Below are positions 1 through 12,186 of a stretch of DNA of 64,000 bases, piece after piece. The DNA is taken from positions 62,001 to 126,000 of the forward strand of contig JAGPYM010000058.1 of NCBI GenBank assembly GCA_020736575.1. The letters are read 5' to 3'. The translations under genes and the position numbers were made by a program. The notes under the pieces were generated by a model that saw only the letters and a list, made by a program, of their open reading frames with translations, did no database searches and was not told where the DNA came from. This DNA comes from Thelonectria olida (taxonomy: Eukaryota; Ascomycota; Sordariomycetes; Hypocreales; Nectriaceae). How positions within the stretch are numbered: position 1 is the first letter of the stretch; each line of letters begins with the position of its first letter.

Positions 1-1965
1 AATAATAGGCTGAGACTTAAGGCCTGCTTCCTCCCACTTAAAGGCTATAGACTTGTTACTAACTCCATTTGGCCAAGGACTGCTATGTCCAGCTGGCGGA
101 TTATGCTCTTTAGGGGGGCGAATGGGAGGCAATTGACTATAGGATATTAGGTATCAGTGCATGCTGAAACCAGGCTTAGGAAGATCTATAGTAAACGGGC
201 GCGCTTAAGTTAGGGTCTGTGGATTAGCATTTGCATTCATTTAGAATATATCCTTAGGCTGTGGCTTCTAATAAGCTGTAATGGCAGAAGTATGTTTTGT
301 ATGGGCAATTGGTATGTTTTGGGAGGTTGCTGGCTCCTTTTATCTTTCTATAGAAGATATATCCTATAAGCTATAAACCTAATTAATTAGAGCTCTTTTG
401 GTTATAGAGGGGCGTTTATAGATCACATTCCATACTATTCGGGCTTCTCTTATTACTATGGGTTCGCTTAGTAATGTTTCTTGGGTGGTTTGCATTTATT
501 AGTGTTGCGCAGATTATGCCATATTCTTCTTCGGACTTGCCGATATAGCATCTTCTCTATTATCTGGTTGGCTGACGGCTGGAAATGTTATCCGAACTAC
601 ACTCTTATGTGGACCTGCAATTAGTTCTTGCAGGGAATCTCTCGTTATGACTCTACGGTTCTAGTTGCGGGGAGATTGATCTAGATGTCTCTAGAGTAAT
701 GAAGTGTTATTGACGCTTTATGGCGTATGCTCGGACGAAGCCTCTTCGCGGGGAAAGGTAATATTAACGAGTGGTATTATCATTGGTGTCGCGGCTGTAT
801 CAGATTGAGAGTTGTCTATTGCCTCCTGGTCCCTTGAAGTCAATAAAGCAGGAGATCCAGGGCTTCGAGCTTGCTCCTCTGTTTTGCGACGGTAAAGGCC
901 TTATCAGCTATGTTCATATCCATATATTAAACCTCGCGTTGATTCCCATTATGTGCACTTACTATTTTGGTTGATAACGATAGAGTCTCTTGTTCCAGCC
1001 TTGGGAGCAATCTTCTGCTGGCCCGCGCTCTCCCGAGCTTCTAGATAATCTAGGACCTATTGGTTGTGTTCGATAAGATTCTGCGGCTCTAAGGTATTCT
1101 AACCTATTTTCCTTTTGCGTTTCCTGGTGTGGTTAGCAATCGAAGAAAGTGTTATTTTATTACTACTCGCATTGTCGACTATAAAGTGAATGAAGGGAAA
1201 TTTTACGCTTATTATATACCGGGCTGTCTTAGGCTATTTTCCTCTATTTTCGGTTTGTAAATACTGGCTTGTGTGCTGCAAATGATCTGGTTCGTCTAGG
1301 CATAAATTGTTGGAGGTAGTCTCTCGCGCTGTCGTAGAGTGGCGCGAGCCCAGCACCCTAATTATGGATTCGCCGGGGAAAAATGCGTCTGGGCCTTGCG
1401 ATTAGAGTACGAACCGGCCACCAGGCCCGCACTAGAAATGTGGGAAATGCAAAAGGAGATAATGAATTTCAGTGTTGTGATGTAGAAGAATGGCGCGAGG
1501 GTTTCCAGATAGGTGCAGCCTGGGCTACGACCCTCAGTTTAAATAACTCGTTCACCCTGGATCACTTCGTGAACCAGAGTGAACCACGGACAAGTTCACT
1601 CAAGATCACTCAGTGAACCCCCATGAACCCTTCGAGGATCATTAACATATAACACATTCACTTAGAAAATTAGATAGACACAGTTTCCTCAGCTTTTAAT
1701 ACAACTTGGTTACACTCATCTACTTTAAGCACATCACCAGACGTAATACCGCGCCTTTCACTGCTCAGACCTTAACGCCCTAATCTCTCTGCCAATATAA
1801 ACCTAGAACCCTCTAGTCTTATCCGTTGGGAGTTGACCAGATCGTTACAATATCCATTAGGGGTTGGCTCGTAGTATTGCTCCAGTTATTAAACTCAAAG
1901 GAAGCTGGAGGTAACTTGTAGGAAAAGGTTATTTTCTTCCAAGCTAGTATTATACTAAAGACATC
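1..1965. other. AT-rich gene-free stretch, probably decayed repeat
   Basis: No intact gene is visible. The first 1.3 kb is rich in TA steps and broken by stops in all frames; the longest open frames (771-974 and 1383-1616, plus strand) show no recognisable domain. Some minus-strand stretches read for 20-50 codons between stops, which fits a decayed transposon or repeat damaged by RIP, but I could not name a family. A cluster of short GTGAAC/GTTCAC motifs at 1549-1630 is listed separately. Confidence 0.4.
1549..1630. repeat. Cluster of GTGAAC / GTTCAC short repeats
   Basis: Within about 80 bp the hexamer GTGAAC or its complement GTTCAC occurs about five times, with near-copies GATCAC and ATGAAC between. 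Dense, inverted and direct short motifs like this are typical of the subterminal zones of hAT-type DNA transposons, where transposase binds. No partner end, target duplication or transposase was found, so the assignment is tentative. Confidence 0.3.
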
Positions 1966-3429
1966 CTAAAACTGGGCATTGCTCCCGCAAGAAAACACTC
2001 CTCGGATCGAGCTATCGTCAGCCTCAAATAAATCAAGCAGCTCGGTCACAGATGACCAGATGCCCGCCCCGTTCATAAACAATGACATAATAATAAGCAG
2101 GGTGTTGAGAATAGTCAATGCGATTTGCTTCCACCCGCGGAACATACTGTCCCAGTTCGCGTGAAACCAAAACACAGAGGAGAAACCGTAGGTAAACCAG
2201 GAAATGGTTGTCGCCGATGCGATAGAAAGGATTGAGTCAAAGATGGGAATAACGTTGGATATAGTAAACACCACAATCCAAAAGACCGTAACAGACAGAA
2301 TCCATGTAGTCCACGACTTGACACTATTGTCCGTGACCTGGTGGAGCGCACCCATCTTGCGCATGGCCAACACGTAGATATATTTACCACCAGTATGGCC
2401 GTAGGCAATTCCAGTAGCAAACACAGCGGGCAAGACAACTCCATATGCAACCTTTGCTGGGACCGTTGGGGCAGAACCTAGCGCAGGAGAGGTAGCATAC
2501 TGACCCGCCAGGCAGTAAATGGCAATGGCGACAATGACATAAAGTGTTGTAGCCCCAACCTCAAGAAAGGCCAAGCAGAAAGCAAAGTCTCTTGCAGGGT
2601 CGACCATTTCTGCCATATAGCCAACAAAGGCAATGTTGGCGGCATATGCGTAAACGACCTTCAGACAGGCGTTGAGGCCATCTCGGAAGTTTGGGTGCGC
2701 AACGACCACGATTTCCTTGTGCCAGCCGTCGACTGTCCCGCGAGGTGAGCTCACTCCCAAACTAATCATGACAACTAGGGCCGCTGCGAGAACAGCAATC
2801 GCATTCGGGATGCCGCTATGAGACACAAACTTCATCGTTCGTGGAATGCAGAGTATGTAGCATACTATGCAGGCAATAAAAATGAAGACGACGGTGCAGA
2901 CGGCGTGGTCGCTGATGGTATTGAACGAGATGGAGAGCGTTACGACAGCCGAAGCCGCCACAAAGACAACTTGGATCATCATCATGGTGCCGGCGACAAT
3001 CTCGAACCATCTCCCCCCAACAACACGAGTCATATCGACGACATTGACGACGTGCGGGTAGAGTTTGTAGAACTGGAGCAGCACATATGCCGTGTACCAT
3101 GAAAGCGCGCCAATCCCAACAATTGCGATGATTCCGGGGACAATCCCAAGTGTCTTCAGGACGGCAGGCAAGGACAGAATGCCGAGACCAACTTGATTGG
3201 CTAACAAGATAAAGATGGTATCCCATCGTCGCATCGTTCGGTAACTCTTGCCACCTTCGCCTCCTTGGTCGAAGATGTTGGAACTCTGGACAGGCCCAGC
3301 AGGGACTGACTGAAAGTCGCCATCTCCATGGCTCATTTCGTTCTTGTCATGATTGTTGTCAGATTCGCTTGTATCCTGGAGGATATCATCGCCCTTGGCT
3401 GCCCCCTTGGAAGTAACAGAGAACTTCAT
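1966..3429 (-). CDS. AAAP-family amino acid permease (Mtr-like)
   Basis: Single exon, 487 residues. After a hydrophilic, acidic cytoplasmic N-terminus of about 68 residues, the TMRRWDTIFILLANQVGLG segment opens the first membrane helix; the GLGILSLP motif there (about 81-88) is the hallmark of the Aa_trans (AAAP) fold. About 10-11 hydrophobic helices follow, and the protein ends in a short hydrophilic tail. Fungal relatives such as Neurospora Mtr import neutral and aromatic amino acids by proton symport at the plasma membrane; exact substrate here is an inference. The first ATG is chosen because it gives the usual family length and N-terminus. No intron is needed. Confidence 0.85.
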   Translation of the reverse strand: MKFSVTSKGAAKGDDILQDTSESDNNHDKNEMSHGDGDFQSVPAGPVQSSNIFDQGGEGGKSYRTMRRWDTIFILLANQVGLGILSLPAVLKTLGIVPGIIAIVGIGALSWYTAYVLLQFYKLYPHVVNVVDMTRVVGGRWFEIVAGTMMMIQVVFVAASAVVTLSISFNTISDHAVCTVVFIFIACIVCYILCIPRTMKFVSHSGIPNAIAVLAAALVVMISLGVSSPRGTVDGWHKEIVVVAHPNFRDGLNACLKVVYAYAANIAFVGYMAEMVDPARDFAFCLAFLEVGATTLYVIVAIAIYCLAGQYATSPALGSAPTVPAKVAYGVVLPAVFATGIAYGHTGGKYIYVLAMRKMGALHQVTDNSVKSWTTWILSVTVFWIVVFTISNVIPIFDSILSIASATTISWFTYGFSSVFWFHANWDSMFRGWKQIALTILNTLLIIMSLFMNGAGIWSSVTELLDLFEADDSSIRGVFSCGSNAQF

Positions 3430-5872
3430 AATGAAGGTTTCGAGGCAATGTGTTGATTGATACCAGTTTGGTCAACGCTAAGTTTTAGAATGGTGAATGA
3501 TGCTGGTTGCCGAAGCTGGGTCGGTGTCGTCTAGGTCGTATCACGGCCACTCAATGGTATGTCAAAGTTTGTAGTTTTCGATGGTGTAAAGAGGAAAGAC
3601 CAATGTCGAATCAGATAGGGTAGAATAGTGAGGGAATTCGAGACTGCGGGAGATTGGAGCCTCTTGTATCGAGTGGCGGCAATGTCGTCTTCTTAAGTAG
3701 GTTGGAAACCAGCTGATATGGGGCATAGGAGTTGACACTCTTCAAGGGCATGGGGTCTTGGGCCAACGGCGAGTAAGTCATACAAAAGAGAATTGATAAC
3801 AATTCCATAATTGCCAACTCCTGGGCTATCTATGCACATACACCGCGGGCCGGTTATGGAGCAATGGGGTGGGGAAACTATCGTGATATGCTGTCTAACC
3901 CCGTGGGGTAGACAATCGGTTTGAGGCGACCCTGCGGATGGTTGGGTGATAACGGCCGTCCTGACATGCCAATAAGTCTCTTGATGACCTTGACTGACCT
4001 CAGCAAAAATGCACCCGAAACCTGGGGCCGAGGGTCCGCGGTTCTGTTAGCCACACCCACATTTCATGGATCCGGCTTCGGGAGCATGAAGGTATCATCA
4101 GCAGCCAAGACGGTTACCTTACGAGTAGTACCGTGTTCCATTGTGAGTTGGATGTTACGAGACGTAATAGACAATACTATGTGGGGGGCCAAGAGGTATT
4201 TCATCCTCTCCCGTGGGTCCCATTTCGCCTTCACCGGTTTGAAACTTGTCAATTGCCTCAAAGGTCCCATCTTGTAGGTAATAGAAACATATCGCATTCG
4301 CGCCTTGGTGTCTTGGTACTTCCTTATTTGGAACGCTGAGTCTTGGAGCTTCAACTTCGACAGTGACTTCCGAGCCATTCAGAGAGCAGATGGGGTGGCT
4401 AAACCGAAGCTGACGCCAGTTCATTAATGCCGTAAGCGATACGTGTGCTGATTCTTGATAATGCTCTTGGGAAACCTCAGCTGTTCTGGCCCACAGCCAG
4501 CGATAGTTAGGTTTAAATACCACTCTCTTACCCCTTTCTTACCCCATCAATTCTGGGCAAACGATGTAGTGGATCGGAGGAACATGCACATTGTCGTTAT
4601 GGAGTTACGCAGATCCATCCGATTGGTATTCGATCTTGAGCCGCTTGCGACAGCGAGCCGCAAGTGCACAATTCGGAAAGACCCCTGGAACTTGATGTCG
4701 TAGGAACCGGCTTCTCGAAGGCGAACCTGCCATCAGCCACAGTTATGCGCGGACCTGGGCTGCACAGACCTGTTCCTCCTGTCTGCAGACTGTGGCATTG
4801 ATGCATGATATGATAACCAATATATGCACTTGGGCCTGCCTGAACTGAAGACTTTGTTGCTATGTATCCATGCTCGAGATGTAACGTCTGGTCGAGCACT
4901 GTTTGTCGACTCATGTTCCCTGAGAGACGTCTTGGTTTCTCCGTGTGCCCTGATCCCAAACCGAGCGGGTCATTAGTCAACTTACTCCGGCGCTCCACAA
5001 GATGCTCCAGAGTCCAGTCTCACATTTGGATGGCATTAATGAACGCAAGGAGTTGATGACTCGTGCGTGAACGTATCGCTCTCAGCTGCCTCTAGTGATA
5101 TCAGGCCACCTTCCACTAGGAAAGCTTGTAGATTCCTGCCGTTAAACTCTGAGACTTACACTGGGTTGAAACTTGCAAGCGGCTCCCGCCACAGCTAAAA
5201 ATGATGAGTATGATGCGACCTTCCACCTAGTCCTCTCCCATTAGATGCACGCTTCATTAGTCCACTGACGCTCATGTCCATAATTACTGAGAAGTACCGA
5301 CCTAGCAAGAGTTTATACTCTCCCCATCTCTCCTCCCTTGGGCATGAATTCGGTCAGGCTTCACCAGTGCAGGGGTGTGGTGTACTGATGATCTCCGTAA
5401 CGAGTTCAAGTTACCTCATTGTCCATGGGATGATAATGGAACAGTAAGAAAACCGCGCAGAGACTGGAGTATTGCCAAGACGTTCCGTACGTAAGCCAAA
5501 CGTTTCTAGAAGATTTCTGGTGTGAAGCCAAGGCGGCGTTGCCGGTCCGTTACCAGGAATGGGGCGACCAATCGGAGGAGAGCCACGAGCTCGGCCTGTT
5601 TTCGCTTCACTTATGTGCAAGACAAGATCACACGTTTGTGTAAGTATGTGCAGCACGTGCCATGGCCAGGTCAGCACTTGACCAGGCCCGGCAAACTTCG
5701 GAACTACCTTGAGCAGCTTGTGACAAGTCAGAATCCATTCGATCCGCTACTGGTACGACCTCATCCTAATACTCTATGACTCCAGCTACCCACGGCCAAC
5801 ATGCATGGTTCCATGGGCCTTTGCGCCGATTTATTCAAATACAAAGTGAACACTCCATACGTGTTAGCACTG
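3430..5872. other. Gene-free stretch between permease and laccase
   Basis: No supported gene. Minus-strand open frames at 4064-4378, 4155-4523 and 4597-4998 overlap in different frames, show no domain, signal peptide or shared splice pattern, and are treated as chance. A decayed gene here cannot be excluded. Confidence 0.4.
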
Positions 5873-7638
5873 TTAGACACCAGAGTCCTCTTGCTCGATT
5901 GAGTTTTCGTTTTGGAATGACTCCCAAGCCTCGCAAACCTCCGTTAGCGTCGAGTTATCGACCATGGCCGCAATCTCGCTCTGACGCTCGACAAACTGAA
6001 CAGCAAATCCCTCTGATGTATGCCAACCAATGTGGCAATGCATCAACCACACTCCTGGATTATCCGTCTCCCAGGCCATGACCAAGTACCCGGATGCGGG
6101 AAGCATAGCAGTGTCTCGACGAGGAGGATTGCTTGTGTTGAGAGTTATCGATGACGAGTATGTCCCGGTACCCTGGGCAAGAATGAAGAAATCGTGGCCG
6201 TGTAGATGGATTGGATGAGGAACGGCGAGTGTTGTCTGCACGACAAAATACACCCACTGGCTGGCTTCGCTCAATTCAATGACAGCATCTTGTGTATCGT
6301 ATTCAGTTGTGCCATTTACCACCATTTCCAAGGTCGGATTCTCCCAGTCCACCAGCATCGTGGTACTATTGAGATACCACTTGAACAGGCCAGCCGAATT
6401 CTTCGACACTGAGGCCGTCTCCAGCTCATTCCAGTCCGCCGAAGAAATGGTCTTGGATATATAAGGTGAGATATTGTCCGTCTCATCGTCGCAGCTATCC
6501 GTGTAGGCATAACCAGTCGTGGATGGTGTGTCGGGCTCATCGCCGTAGTACACGATTCCTCGAATGTTATTTGTGCTATCGTTGTCGGAACAGGCTGACT
6601 GTGGAATGGCTCGCATCCAAAAGTTTTCCGCAAGGTCGGCCTGGTCTGCAGAAACAACAATGTCGTACCGTTGCCCTGAACCATATTAGCGGCGATGATT
6701 CAATGCCGTAGAACTGTGCACTTACCCATGCCGATATCCAAGACGGTCGTGTTGTAGGGCTCAATGGGAACCAGGTCGGCACCCATCACCAGCATCGTGT
6801 GATTGTCAATTGAGAACTTCCAATGCGTATCGACAGCGGCGTTCACTAGCCTCATGCGATATGAAGTCCCCGACGTGAATGAAACGTTAAATCTTGTTCC
6901 AGTCTGGGACGAGGAGCCGTCGTCCCCGTAAACATTGGTACCGTTGATAAGACCGTTGTCTAGGGTCGGTGGCCCGTTTGTCTCGGCAGACGAGTACAGT
7001 TCGTCGACTGTTTGGTGATCCCAATCATTGAGGAAGACCATTCCCAGGTCCTCATCATAGTTTGCAGTGGAAGGGCCGTTGATAATTAAGCCGCCAAAGA
7101 TACCTTGCCATGCCTGAAGAGCAAAGTGGGAATGGTACCAAGATGAACCATATTGAGTCGCCTTCCAAGTGTATGTGGTTGTTTCTCCGACAGCCAGTGG
7201 ACACTGGGTGATAGAAGTGACACCATCGTTTTGGTTCGTATAGTTCTGGCGAATACCGTGCCAGTGCATGCTTGTGCCATTGAGAGACGTGGAAAGAGAG
7301 TTGGTGACATGGACGGTGACAGTATCACCCCAGTCTGCAAAGAGTGTTGGACCAGGAACAGAGCCATTGACAGCCATGGCTGATCGCGAGACCCCATCTG
7401 GGGCGACAGTTACGTCTGTCAACTCGAGCCAATACTCTCGAGTAACCCCAGTGTCGATGACCTCTGTCATGTAGTCAGTGTCAATTGAGTAGTCGCACCA
7501 TTCGGAGCGTGTGGAAGGCGTATTTCCGCTGCAGGACGACCTAGTGACCAGGCTTTCCAAGCGAATGGGGCTGACCCCGGGCAAAGCCGAGGCCAAAGTG
7601 CCGGTAAGGCTGCCGGCTAATACAAGAAGCGAGAGCAT
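5873..7638 (-). CDS. Secreted laccase (ascomycete multicopper oxidase)
   Basis: Two exons, 7638-6726 and 6675-5873, with a 50-bp GTAAGT...CAG intron; 571 residues after splicing. It oxidises phenols and reduces oxygen to water outside the cell. A signal peptide (about 1-18) precedes three cupredoxin domains. All four copper signatures are intact: HWHG at 125-128, WYHSH at 167-171, HPIHLHGHDFF at 458-468 and HCHIGWH at 517-523. The residue ten after Cys518 is Phe528, the axial position of the type 1 copper; Phe there is linked to higher redox potential. The protein ends in DSGV, the C-terminal processing and plug motif of ascomycete laccases. Many NxS/T sites occur. The splice restores the MGQRYDIVVSADQ block. 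Unspliced, the frame would stop at 6700. Divergent from a small secreted protein gene. Confidence 0.95.
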
Positions 7639-8721
7639 TGTTGTACGTATATTCGGCTGGGGAGACTGAAATCAATGAAACGAATGACAGAGAAGGCCAA
7701 ACTTGATTTATGCTGTAATGTCGAATGCTCAATGTCTCAATATGCAAGTGAATCGTTCTGGTATTTAAAGGGGCCTACTTACCACCATATGATAAGCTCT
7801 TATAGCCACGGCGTCCTATCCATGGCCACTTTGGGCTATTCTGCAACTCGTTGGGGGCCATTTGTGAGCGTTGCTAAGCCACGCAGTCAACAATGGTATG
7901 CTGATCCTTGGACACGATGGTCAGGCCCAGACGCTCGACTCAGGCAAGATGTGCCCTCGCCGGGCGGAGTCTATTCAGATGCAACCTCTGGTTACGTGGA
8001 GTCTCCCAACCTCAAACCTAGTTGCTATACTTGGCTTCGGTCGAATAAGGCACTTCGAATGACCGCAAACACCGTCGAGGTATCAATGGCTCTCGCACTT
8101 GCTAGAGCAAGTCAAGTCAGGGATATCATGGCGGAAGGTGAATTGCCGATGCAAGATGTCGGCAGATAGACGAATCACGGGGACTCAGCCTTTCGATTCT
8201 CCACCAGTTGACGCGTTGGCGACGCTGACGTACCTTACTCGTTTGTCTGTTCGTAGATAGGTAGGTATGCACTGTCCTAGGGTTTGTGTTATACGGTCAG
8301 TGCGCATACGAGGCCGATTTTAATCTTTCGCGTGCGCGTATGCTTTGCAGCTTCGTTCCCATTGCGAATATTGTCTCTGTCGGATTTGCTCCCGTGTGTC
8401 CGCGTTGAGTGGTGAAGTCGAGGTTGCAATGGTTTCGGAATTCGCAATCAGTGTTCGTACGCGTCCGCCCCCATGTCGCATTGAAGTTGTCGAAATCTGC
8501 CTTGACTGAACCCAGTTGCCCCTTTCCACGCGACCTGAAGACCGCGTCACTACCATCAACCCCAAACATCCACTTCTCTGCCACTTGAGTCGTAGAGTGC
8601 TGTTAAATACAAACATGATGAACCCATACTTGAATTTCTTTGTCGAACCACCTCGTTTGAGTCATCTCGTTTGAACCATCGAGCTTTCGCCGCAAAACGA
8701 TATCCACGAAACCCTGTCAGC
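7639..8721. promoter_or_regulatory. Divergent intergenic region, laccase / secreted protein
   Basis: This 1.08-kb stretch separates the laccase start (minus strand) from the secreted-protein start at 8722 (plus strand) and must hold both promoters. On the minus strand a TTTAAATA box lies near 7761-7768, about 125 bp before the laccase ATG. A plus-strand frame at 7675-8169 has no domain and is regarded as chance. Confidence 0.4.
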
Positions 8722-9392
8722 ATGCGTTTCACCCACACACTTGCATACCAAGCTTTTTTGCTGCCTGCAATGGCATCTGGAAGCACAGTCCCCCGAGCAA
8801 GCCAACCAGATTCCTTCCAAATTTATGGATATGGTGCAGATATCGGCGGGCTACCCTTGTTTTACTCTGGGGGTTTGTCTGTCCTGCGAAAGCTTCCCTA
8901 CTCAATGCGACGAACTGACCTCGACAGGAAATGCCTACTTTGGCGATTACACACTAGTTGACGACAATGAAGCTGCTCCGGTTGTTTGTACGTGTATTTC
9001 TGCCAAGCAATGTCGCGTTATTTAACGTCCCAGCAGTTACAGCAAGTGATACTACTTGGCTTGGTTCTCCCAATGCGACAGTTTTCTCCAACTCTTCCAG
9101 CGTCCCAAGTTGGTCAAACAAGACATTTGCTGTTCCATCTTCATCCTCTTCAACTCACGAGGTCGGATTCGTCAACGGCACTACTAACTCTAGCTCCTTT
9201 CTCACAGATGGTTTTACCTTTTACGGCACGTTCATTCTTGTGTCTGGTAGTAATGGGGAGCTGGAATCGCTCTGGTACGCCCTGCCATCGGACACGGACG
9301 GGATCTATGCGTTGGAGTGGAATTCGACAAGTGACTCTACCGATGGAAAGATCCTGCTCACGTTGAAGAGGACTCCTCCTTCCAGCACTTAA
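8722..9392 (+). CDS. Small secreted protein of unknown function, three exons
   Basis: Exons 8722-8872, 8928-8987 and 9034-9392 give 189 residues; introns are 55 bp (GTTTGT...CAG) and 46 bp (GTACGT...CAG). The ATG at 8722 was preferred over an upstream in-frame ATG (8671) because it exposes a hydrophobic signal-like start. The core reads FQIYGYGADIGGLPLFYSGG, continuing into NAYFGDYTLVDD across the first junction. From memory this resembles a family of small secreted ascomycete proteins without known activity, but I cannot name a domain. The C-terminal half is rich in Ser, Thr and NxS/T sites, so heavy glycosylation is likely. Read without splicing, the gene breaks into three overlapping frames. 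Divergent from the laccase. Confidence 0.7.
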
Positions 9393-10221
9393 AGATGCAG
9401 CATGTAAGCATGCTTCAATCATGCAATCCTTTACGGCTGCGATGATGGATTCAGATTGATTTAGATTGATTGATGTTATAACATGAAGTCAGTTCAGCTT
9501 TCAGCGATAAGACTTTTGGTTCCCCGACCATATTCAAACCGCTTGTCTTGACCGAAGCTTCGTCGTAACGTTGTCGTGCCACAAACTAGACCATTGTCTA
9601 AGGTCCGCTTCGAAGTGAATAACCCGCAACCCCACAAATGTAGAAATCATCTACGTAACACCACCAACTCGACACCAATCGACTTGGCGCATATGTTGAT
9701 CTGTTCACATACGATTTACCCCCGGGAAGCGGGAGACAAAGAGGTGTCTATGTCGGGACCGGGCGCCCTCGGTCCACCTACCTTACCTCGTACAGTATTC
9801 CATTAGGCCGAGTAACGACGAAACGCTAGAAGTTGCATATTCCAATGGATGATAGAAACAATTGGCTGGCTTGCCAAGGCCTGTCTGGATAGTCAGCAGG
9901 CGCTTGGACAAGACAGACGCCCGGGAGCGTACCCGCGTATCCTCAGCAAGGAATGATGGCCTCGCAGCAGATCAAGTCATCTGACCCAAGTACTCTGAGT
10001 CGGCGAAGTTGTGTCAAGAAAATGAGCTCTTCCTCTAGAGTGTTCACAAAGTAATGGACAGATGCGTGCGCTCGAGTTTGGAACAATGAATGTAAATTAA
10101 ATGGATTCGTATAATGGTATAATGATAGTTAGAGGTCTAATCTCAACGTGTTCCAGTGTCGCAGCATAGGTTCCCACAGTCTTTTGAGGCATTATCTTGG
10201 CACATCAACCGACGCAACACC
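9393..10221. other. Intergenic, nothing recognised
   Basis: Region between the convergent ends of the secreted-protein gene and the phosphate symporter. It should hold their 3' ends and terminators; no gene, repeat or structured RNA was seen. Confidence 0.4.
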
Positions 10222-12186
10222 TTAGTTGAAGTGGGGAGTGTTAAGGGCCAGGCCCATGAGACAGCCACCGATCAGGCCAGCAATGGGGATGGTCATGATC
10301 CAGGAGAACACAAGCAGACCAACTCGCTTCCAGTTGACAGCCTTGAAGGTTCCATTGCAGAGACCGACACCAACGGTAGCGCCAGTGATACACATCGATG
10401 TTGAGACTGGCAGAGAGTATTGGGAGAAGATCAAGACCGTAATGGCAGCACCCATTTCCATAGAGGAGCCTCGGCTGGGGGAGTGGTAGGTGATCTTGTT
10501 ACCCATGACTATTGAAATGAATTAGCTGCTGTTCTTGCCAAAGATAGATGCTGTCCAATTCGTTGTGTTGACACTTACCCTTCATGATGTTGTATCCGTA
10601 GGTAATGAAGCCGATGCAGATGGTGAGAGCAGTGACGGCAAGTTGCCACAGAGGAACGGGGGCCTTGGCGGCAGTAGCCTCACCAGTAGACCAGGCAGCG
10701 TACATGGCAGCCCAGACACCCACAGCGTTGCCGACATCATTGGCTCCATGGGCGAAAGAGGCAGTGCAGGCAGTGATGATCTGAACGAAGGAATAGAGAT
10801 GCTCGACTTCATTGGGGTATTTCTTAGCATGGCTGTACACACGCTCCATGCGCTTGCCTTCAGGCGTTCCATTAATGCCAATCTGTGCGGTGTGAATATC
10901 GTACTGAGTACCGTATAGAAGGGCAACAACGATCATTGGAGGGATTCGCTTGAAGAAGGCGATAAGGTTATGGGTCTCGTGGATGGAGCCGGCACCGAGA
11001 GGGTTGGCATGGAGAGTGCGCATAGCCCAACCCAAGGGGCCCTTGCTCTTTCGGAGGCGGGCATGGTGCTGCTCCTCGGCATGCTTCAGGAGTTTCTTGT
11101 AATCCTCGTGGGTGTAGGTAGCCAGGTTGAGGCCCTTCTCACTGTCAACCGGGGCAGAGTTGTGGACTTCGCCATCGGCGGACTTGAGGTCGCCGCCCTG
11201 TTCCTGGATCTTCTGGTTGGTGGTAGAATCGGAGTCGGAATCGTGCACCTCCTGAACAACAGCGTAATCGGGAACAATGGCGCGCTCCGCATCCGGAGGT
11301 GCGGGACGCTGGAAGAGGAGGGGTCCTCGGAAGATCATCCACCACTTCAAGGTGTAGTCCTTCTTGATGACTTTGGCGTGAACATAGGGGACAAAAAACA
11401 AGCCAGAGAGAACAAAAAGACCCCAGCCGACGCCAAGAGTGACTGAAGCAATGTACCAGGCGGGCTTGTCGGCGAGGCCCAGTCGAGGAGAGCCCTTGTA
11501 GACAATGGACAGTGTGCAGATAGTACCGGCGATGAGGAAGAAGAATGGGGAGGTCCAGACAGCCCAAGGGACGGGGTTCTTTCGTATGTGGACAACACAT
11601 TTCACAAGCATGAAGATGATCGCACCGAAGCACCCGGCGATAGCAGGAGCCATGCCCAGACCGGCGAAGATGGCTCCCAGTCCTTGGCCATCATTCCAGC
11701 CCCACTGGACGCTTGAAGCACCTACTGTCGCAATGCCAACACCAGCAATCGAAGAAATGAGAGAGTAAGTCGATGAGACGTGGGCGTTGTGCTTGGTGCA
11801 CCACATGACCCAAGTAGAGGCACCAGCCGATGCACAAGCGAAGGCAAGGAGTTGGACACCAGCATTGTCCTTGAATGCCTCGATAGGGATAATGCCGTTC
11901 TTAATAGTTTTGGCCGTACGAGCACCCACGGTGAGGGCGCCTAGCATTTCGAAGATAGTGCAGCACACCATGGCCATTGGGTATGAAATAGATCTCGAAG
12001 AGACACTGGTGGCCCAGGCATTGGCAACATCATCTGGAAAGAGAATGGGCAGTCAGCATACGCGTACTAGAGTCAAGCGGATCCAATATTGATTGAGTGA
12101 GACATACTGGCGCCGTTGTTGTAAGCCTCAAGCAAGGCAAAGCAAGTGCCAATGGCAAAAACGTAGGTGTACTCGGTGAGCACCAT
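10222..12186 (-). CDS. PHO89-type sodium/phosphate symporter
   Basis: Three exons, 12186-12108, 12033-10579 and 10508-10222, introns 74 and 70 bp; 606 residues. This is the PiT (PHO4) family: plasma-membrane, high-affinity, sodium-coupled phosphate uptake, best known from yeast Pho89 and Neurospora PHO-4. The paired family signature is present in both halves: GANDVANAW near the N-terminus, formed across the first splice junction, and HGANDVGNAVGVW in the C-terminal half. Two blocks of membrane helices flank a long hydrophilic cytoplasmic loop. The second junction joins NIMK to VMGNKITYHSPSRG, a conserved family block. The start at 12186 (MVLTEYTYVFAIGT) matches the family N-terminus; an upstream in-frame ATG would add 25 unrelated residues. 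Family genes are induced by phosphate starvation. Confidence 0.93.

Noticed and set aside
2816..3226. Frames on both strands within the AAAP permease gene
   Set aside because: Shadows of the permease coding sequence; no independent support.
4064..4998. Three overlapping minus-strand frames as a spliced gene
   Set aside because: I tried joining them through GT-AG introns but no combination restored a recognisable motif or a convincing start.
7675..8169. 164-codon plus-strand frame between laccase and secreted-protein gene
   Set aside because: No domain, no splice logic, and it overlies the laccase promoter including its TATA-like box.
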